Shown here: piece by piece, positions 61,267-64,000 of the stretch
Numbering within the stretch: position 1 is the stretch's first letter
Layout of the letters: each line of letters starts with the position of its first letter
Assembly: GCA_030825115.1 (NCBI GenBank)
Contig: JAPJQL010000010.1
Coordinates: forward strand, 27,683 to 91,682
Length of the DNA stretch: 64,000 bases
Source: Lachnospiraceae bacterium
GTDB lineage: Bacteria; Bacillota; Clostridia; Lachnospirales; Lachnospiraceae
Direction: 5' to 3'
Notes under the pieces: generated by a model
Databases searched by the model: none
Seen by the model: the letters and a program-made list of their open reading frames with translations, nothing else
Told to the model about the DNA's origin: nothing
Program-made: the position numbers and the translations under genes

Positions 61267-63075
61267 ATGTCGGAAACGAAGATAAAAGTTTTGGGGATCG
61301 CCCCTTACGAAGGCATGAAGACCATCATGCAGAAGCTGGCGAAAGACCGCCAGGATATCGAGCTGGACGTCTACGTGGGAGATTTGAATAAGGGGGTGGA
61401 GATTGCCCGGCGGAATTTTCACAGCAACTATGACGTCATCATCTCCAGAGGCGGAACGGCGGAGCTGATCGGCCGTTCTACCCATATCCCTGTGATCGAG
61501 GTGTCGCTCTCCGTCTATGACATCCTGCGCGCAATCAAGCTGGCGGAGAATTATGCGGACCGCTACGCGATCGTCGGCTTTCCCGGCATCACCGGAAGTG
61601 CCCATCTGCTCTGCGACCTGCTGCAGTACCGGATCGACATCTTTACCGTCCACAGCGCAGACGAAGTCCAGGATACCTTAAAAGAGCTGAAACGAAAAGG
61701 TTACCGGATGGTGCTCTGCGACATGATCGCCAACACCACCGCAAAACGTCTGGGCCTGAATGCAATCCTTATCACATCAGGAAATGAGAGCATCGCAAGC
61801 GCCTTTGACCAGGCGGTGAAATTGAGCACCAGCTATGCGACGATCAAGGCGGAAAACAGGTTTTTGGGGGATATCATACGGGGGCAGAGCAGCCAGACCG
61901 TGGTATTGAACGCCGACGGAGAGGTGTTTTTTTCTACGCTGGATCCCGACCAGCTCACCCCGGTCTTAGAAATCCTGAAGAAAGAACTGCCGGCGGTCCT
62001 GGACAATGAGACTCACAAATTTTTCAAAAATGTCGACGGCATCCTCTATTCCTTCATCAGCAAACGGCTTGGATTCCGGGAAAAAAATTATGCCGTATAC
62101 TACTTTGCGTCCAATTCTGTTCCCTTAGCCACCAGCAAATACGGGATTCAGTATTCCAACCAGCAGGATGCGGAGGACCGTTTTTTTAACAGCTTTTACA
62201 GCATCACCAGTTCGGCAAGCAATATCCAGGCGACAATTGAAAACCTGAACCAGAGCACCTTTCCGGTCATGCTGTCAGGAGAAGCGGGTTCCGGCAAGGA
62301 ACAGGTGGCAAGGGTCATTTATTCCCAAAGCCCGCTCCGGGGAAATCCGCTGATTACGGTCAACTGTGCGCTGATCAATGATAAAAGCTGGAATTTTATC
62401 ACCAACCATTACAACTCACCGTTTAATGACAACAACAACACCATCTACCTGAAGGATATTACCTCCCTTCCCGAGAACAGGCGCAGACAGCTTCTGTCCA
62501 TCATCGTGGATATGAACCTCTGCAAGCGCAACCGGATCATCTTCTCGACGATCTGCCGACCGGGCGAGGCAATCCCGGAAGCCGCGATGGAGTTTGTCAA
62601 CCTGCTCTCCTGCGTGACGATCCATCTGTCCCCGCTTCGGGAGCGGGCGGATGAAATCCCCACGCTGTCGAGCCTTTACTTAAATACCCTGAACGTTTCT
62701 ATGGCAAACCAGATCATCGGATTTGAACCGGAAGCGATGGAACTGCTGCAGGAATATGACTGGCCTTACAATTATACGCAGTTTAAGCGGATCCTCAATG
62801 AGCTGTCTATGGTGACCACCACCCCGTACATCCGCGCTGTCCATGTATCCGCGCTGCTCGAAAAGGAGCAGGAGCATATCGCGCCGCAGCGGGACGCAGA
62901 CAGCGCCGCGGCAGGCAGTGCAGGAGGGGATTTTTGCATCAATACAGGATGCACCCTTGACGAGATGAACCAGGCGATCATCCGGCAAGTGCTTGCGGAA
63001 TGCAAAGGAAACCAGAGCGCGGCGGCAAAGCGGCTGGGGATCAGCCGGACTACGTTGTGGCGTTTGTTAAAGTAG
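61267..63075 (+). CDS. PrpR-type regulator with degenerate AAA+ domain
   Basis: The 602-residue protein has an N-terminal PrpR effector domain (about 8-195; SRGGTAELIG). A linker or PAS-like region and an AAA+ domain (about 310-535) with Walker A GEAGSGKE (338-345) follow. Last is a Fis-type helix-turn-helix (NQSAAAKRLGISRTTLWRLL). The sigma-54 contact loop GAFTGA is absent and Walker B reads TIYLKDI. It therefore probably acts at sigma-A promoters, like TyrR. GAAAAGGAG precedes the ATG. It is divergent from, and the likely controller of, the acid-sugar operon. Confidence 0.88.
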   Translation: MSETKIKVLGIAPYEGMKTIMQKLAKDRQDIELDVYVGDLNKGVEIARRNFHSNYDVIISRGGTAELIGRSTHIPVIEVSLSVYDILRAIKLAENYADRYAIVGFPGITGSAHLLCDLLQYRIDIFTVHSADEVQDTLKELKRKGYRMVLCDMIANTTAKRLGLNAILITSGNESIASAFDQAVKLSTSYATIKAENRFLGDIIRGQSSQTVVLNADGEVFFSTLDPDQLTPVLEILKKELPAVLDNETHKFFKNVDGILYSFISKRLGFREKNYAVYYFASNSVPLATSKYGIQYSNQQDAEDRFFNSFYSITSSASNIQATIENLNQSTFPVMLSGEAGSGKEQVARVIYSQSPLRGNPLITVNCALINDKSWNFITNHYNSPFNDNNNTIYLKDITSLPENRRRQLLSIIVDMNLCKRNRIIFSTICRPGEAIPEAAMEFVNLLSCVTIHLSPLRERADEIPTLSSLYLNTLNVSMANQIIGFEPEAMELLQEYDWPYNYTQFKRILNELSMVTTTPYIRAVHVSALLEKEQEHIAPQRDADSAAAGSAGGDFCINTGCTLDEMNQAIIRQVLAECKGNQSAAAKRLGISRTTLWRLLK

Positions 63076-63117
63076 ACTGACCATAAGCAAACATGCCGTT
63101 GACGCATATACTGTTAT

Positions 63118-63132
63118 TGAGACCTTGTCTCA
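63118..63132 (+). repeat. Small palindrome before the FN3 protein gene
   Basis: TGAGAC-CTT-GTCTCA is a perfect 15-base inverted repeat, 22 bases before the chosen start codon. A possible -10, TATACT, is at 63107-63112 with a poor -35. The repeat could be an operator or a leader hairpin. Confidence 0.4.
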
Positions 63133-63154
63133 TCTTCAAGAAAGGAACATGACT

Positions 63155-63844
63155 ATGAAAAATCTCAATGACAGAACCGTCAGCGCCACAGCCGCCGCCG
63201 ATGCACTCGACGCACCGCAGCACCTTATGGCATACCCCGCAGGACCGGCACGGATCGTGACAACCTGGGACTCTGTGGCAGGTGCATCTCAATACCATGT
63301 GTACCGCGCCACCTCTATCTCCGGCCCTTACGTCCTGGCAGGAGCGCCTACAGCGCCGCCATTCATCGATACCGGACTGACCCCGGGCGTCACCTACTTT
63401 TACCAGGTAAGCGCCGTGGCAGGAGAGACAGAGAGCGCGCTGAGCAATATCGCAGCCGCCACGACCGACGCCGATATCCCTGCACCTTCCAATATACAGG
63501 CCCAGGCAGCAAGCTGTACAGAAATCCACACCACCTGGGAGGCATCGAACGGAGCAGAAGGCTACCAGGTATACCGCAGCGTTTCGCCTGCCGGGCCATA
63601 CCAGCTCGTCGGACTGACAGCCTCCACAACTTATATTGACACCGGACTTTCCCCCAACACCACCTATTACTACTTCGTTCAGGCATATATAGGTGACCAG
63701 CTAAGCCCACAGAGCACCACCGTCATCGCAGCCACTCCGCCGTGTGAAACACCAGTTCCGCCATGCCAGCCCTGCTGCCCATGCTGTGGATGCAATCCGT
63801 GCTGCTGCCCATGCAGACCACCGTGCAGCTCCTGCCGCCGATAA
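63155..63844 (+). CDS. Two-FN3-domain protein with cysteine-rich tail
   Basis: The 229-residue protein has no signal peptide. Two fibronectin type III domains span about 18-95 and 102-190 (each with the pattern YHVYRATSISGPY or YQVYRSVSPAGPY, then TYIDTGLSPNTTYYY). A tail of about 37 residues has 13 cysteines in CC, CxC and PPC patterns. GGA lies 8 bases before the ATG at 63155; an ATG two codons earlier is badly spaced. I do not recognise a family. A lack of signal and a Cys-rich tail would suit a spore coat protein, which is a guess. Confidence 0.7.
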   Translation: MKNLNDRTVSATAAADALDAPQHLMAYPAGPARIVTTWDSVAGASQYHVYRATSISGPYVLAGAPTAPPFIDTGLTPGVTYFYQVSAVAGETESALSNIAAATTDADIPAPSNIQAQAASCTEIHTTWEASNGAEGYQVYRSVSPAGPYQLVGLTASTTYIDTGLSPNTTYYYFVQAYIGDQLSPQSTTVIAATPPCETPVPPCQPCCPCCGCNPCCCPCRPPCSSCRR

Positions 63845-63927
63845 GCAGAGAAACCCAATGGCCTTTTACTAAAAAATCCATCATAGGAAGCTGTCTACAG
63901 CTATCTACAATCCGAAAGACACACAAA

Positions 63928-63965
63928 TATAGCGGAAGCCTTGAAAAATCAAGGCTTCCGCTATA
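63928..63965. terminator. Strong terminator hairpin between the FN3 gene and the tRNA
   Basis: A perfect 17-bp stem (63928-63944 with 63949-63965) encloses an AAAA loop. It lies between converging transcripts: the FN3 gene from the left and the tRNA from the right. The tRNA transcript reaches it after a T-run. Confidence 0.75.
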
Positions 63966-63974
63966 AATAAAAAG

Positions 63975-64000
63975 AGCGCGAGACGGGACTCGAACCCGCG
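63975..64000 (-). tRNA. tRNA gene, 3' part only
   Basis: On the minus strand the last 26 bases are a T-arm (stem GCGGG/CCCGT with loop TTCGAGT), the 3' acceptor strand CTCGCGC, and discriminator T. CCA is not encoded. The anticodon is beyond the window, so the identity is unknown. Confidence 0.8.

Noticed and set aside
1..64000. CRISPR array, insertion sequence, integrase or prophage
   Set aside because: No repeat-spacer pattern, transposase, integrase or phage structural gene was seen on either strand.

Overview
The window looks like a chromosomal segment of an anaerobic, spore-forming Firmicute, most likely a Lachnospiraceae/Clostridium cluster XIVa relative. The reasons are fairly GC-rich genes with AGGAGG-type ribosome sites, TTGACA/TATAAT promoters and intrinsic terminators, a GerA-family germination gene, a DUF4250 gene, a CIRCE element in front of clpB, AraC-type YesM/YesN two-component systems and a TAXI-type TRAP transporter. 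Almost every gene is on the minus strand, so operons read from high to low coordinates. No insertion sequence, prophage or CRISPR array was seen.

Layout. (a) 1-5.8 kb: a peptide ABC importer (oppABCD and the start of oppF), divergent from a PuuD-like class I glutamine amidotransferase. (b) 5.9-12.4 kb: a five-gene operon of exporter ATPase, a membrane-anchored repeat protein, a MacB/FtsX permease, a response regulator and a histidine kinase, with a tandem 10-bp repeat at its promoter. (c) 12.4-20.1 kb: an iron-type ABC importer (binding protein, fused permease, ATPase) followed by a second binding lipoprotein, a YesM kinase and a YesN regulator. (d) 20.2-26.4 kb: response regulator, kinase, a large membrane protein with a glutamine-amidotransferase-like domain, ABC ATPase and ABC-2 permease. 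(e) 26.6-30.5 kb: ppx-ppk1 polyphosphate operon with PhoP-box-like repeats. (f) 30.5-48 kb: mostly housekeeping and stress genes (pheA, plsC, cls, an orphan prepilin, ansA, a GerA protein, malic enzyme, AlaX, clpB, and an LRR/VWA/MoxR/MscS operon), plus an unassigned candidate small RNA at about 37.9-38.0 kb. (g) 48.2-52.7 kb: a YHYH/peptidoglycan-binding secreted protein, then an M20 amidohydrolase with two membrane proteins and a divergent LysR regulator. (h) 53-63.1 kb: a seven-gene catabolic operon (acid-sugar kinase, Fe-alcohol dehydrogenase, DapA-like aldolase, PdxA2-like dehydrogenase, TAXI binding protein, fused TRAP permease, YhcH) divergent from a PrpR-like regulator. The shared control region carries three copies of a palindrome. 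(i) 63.1-64 kb: a two-FN3 protein with a tail extremely rich in cysteine, a terminator and the 3' end of a tRNA gene.

The most interesting parts are the acid-sugar operon with its regulator and operators, the candidate small RNA, the exporter operon in which a repeat protein takes the place of a MacA-type adaptor, the iron importer with a second binding protein linked to YesMN, and the FN3/cysteine-tail protein. All function calls are from reading translated sequence and motifs. No database search was run.
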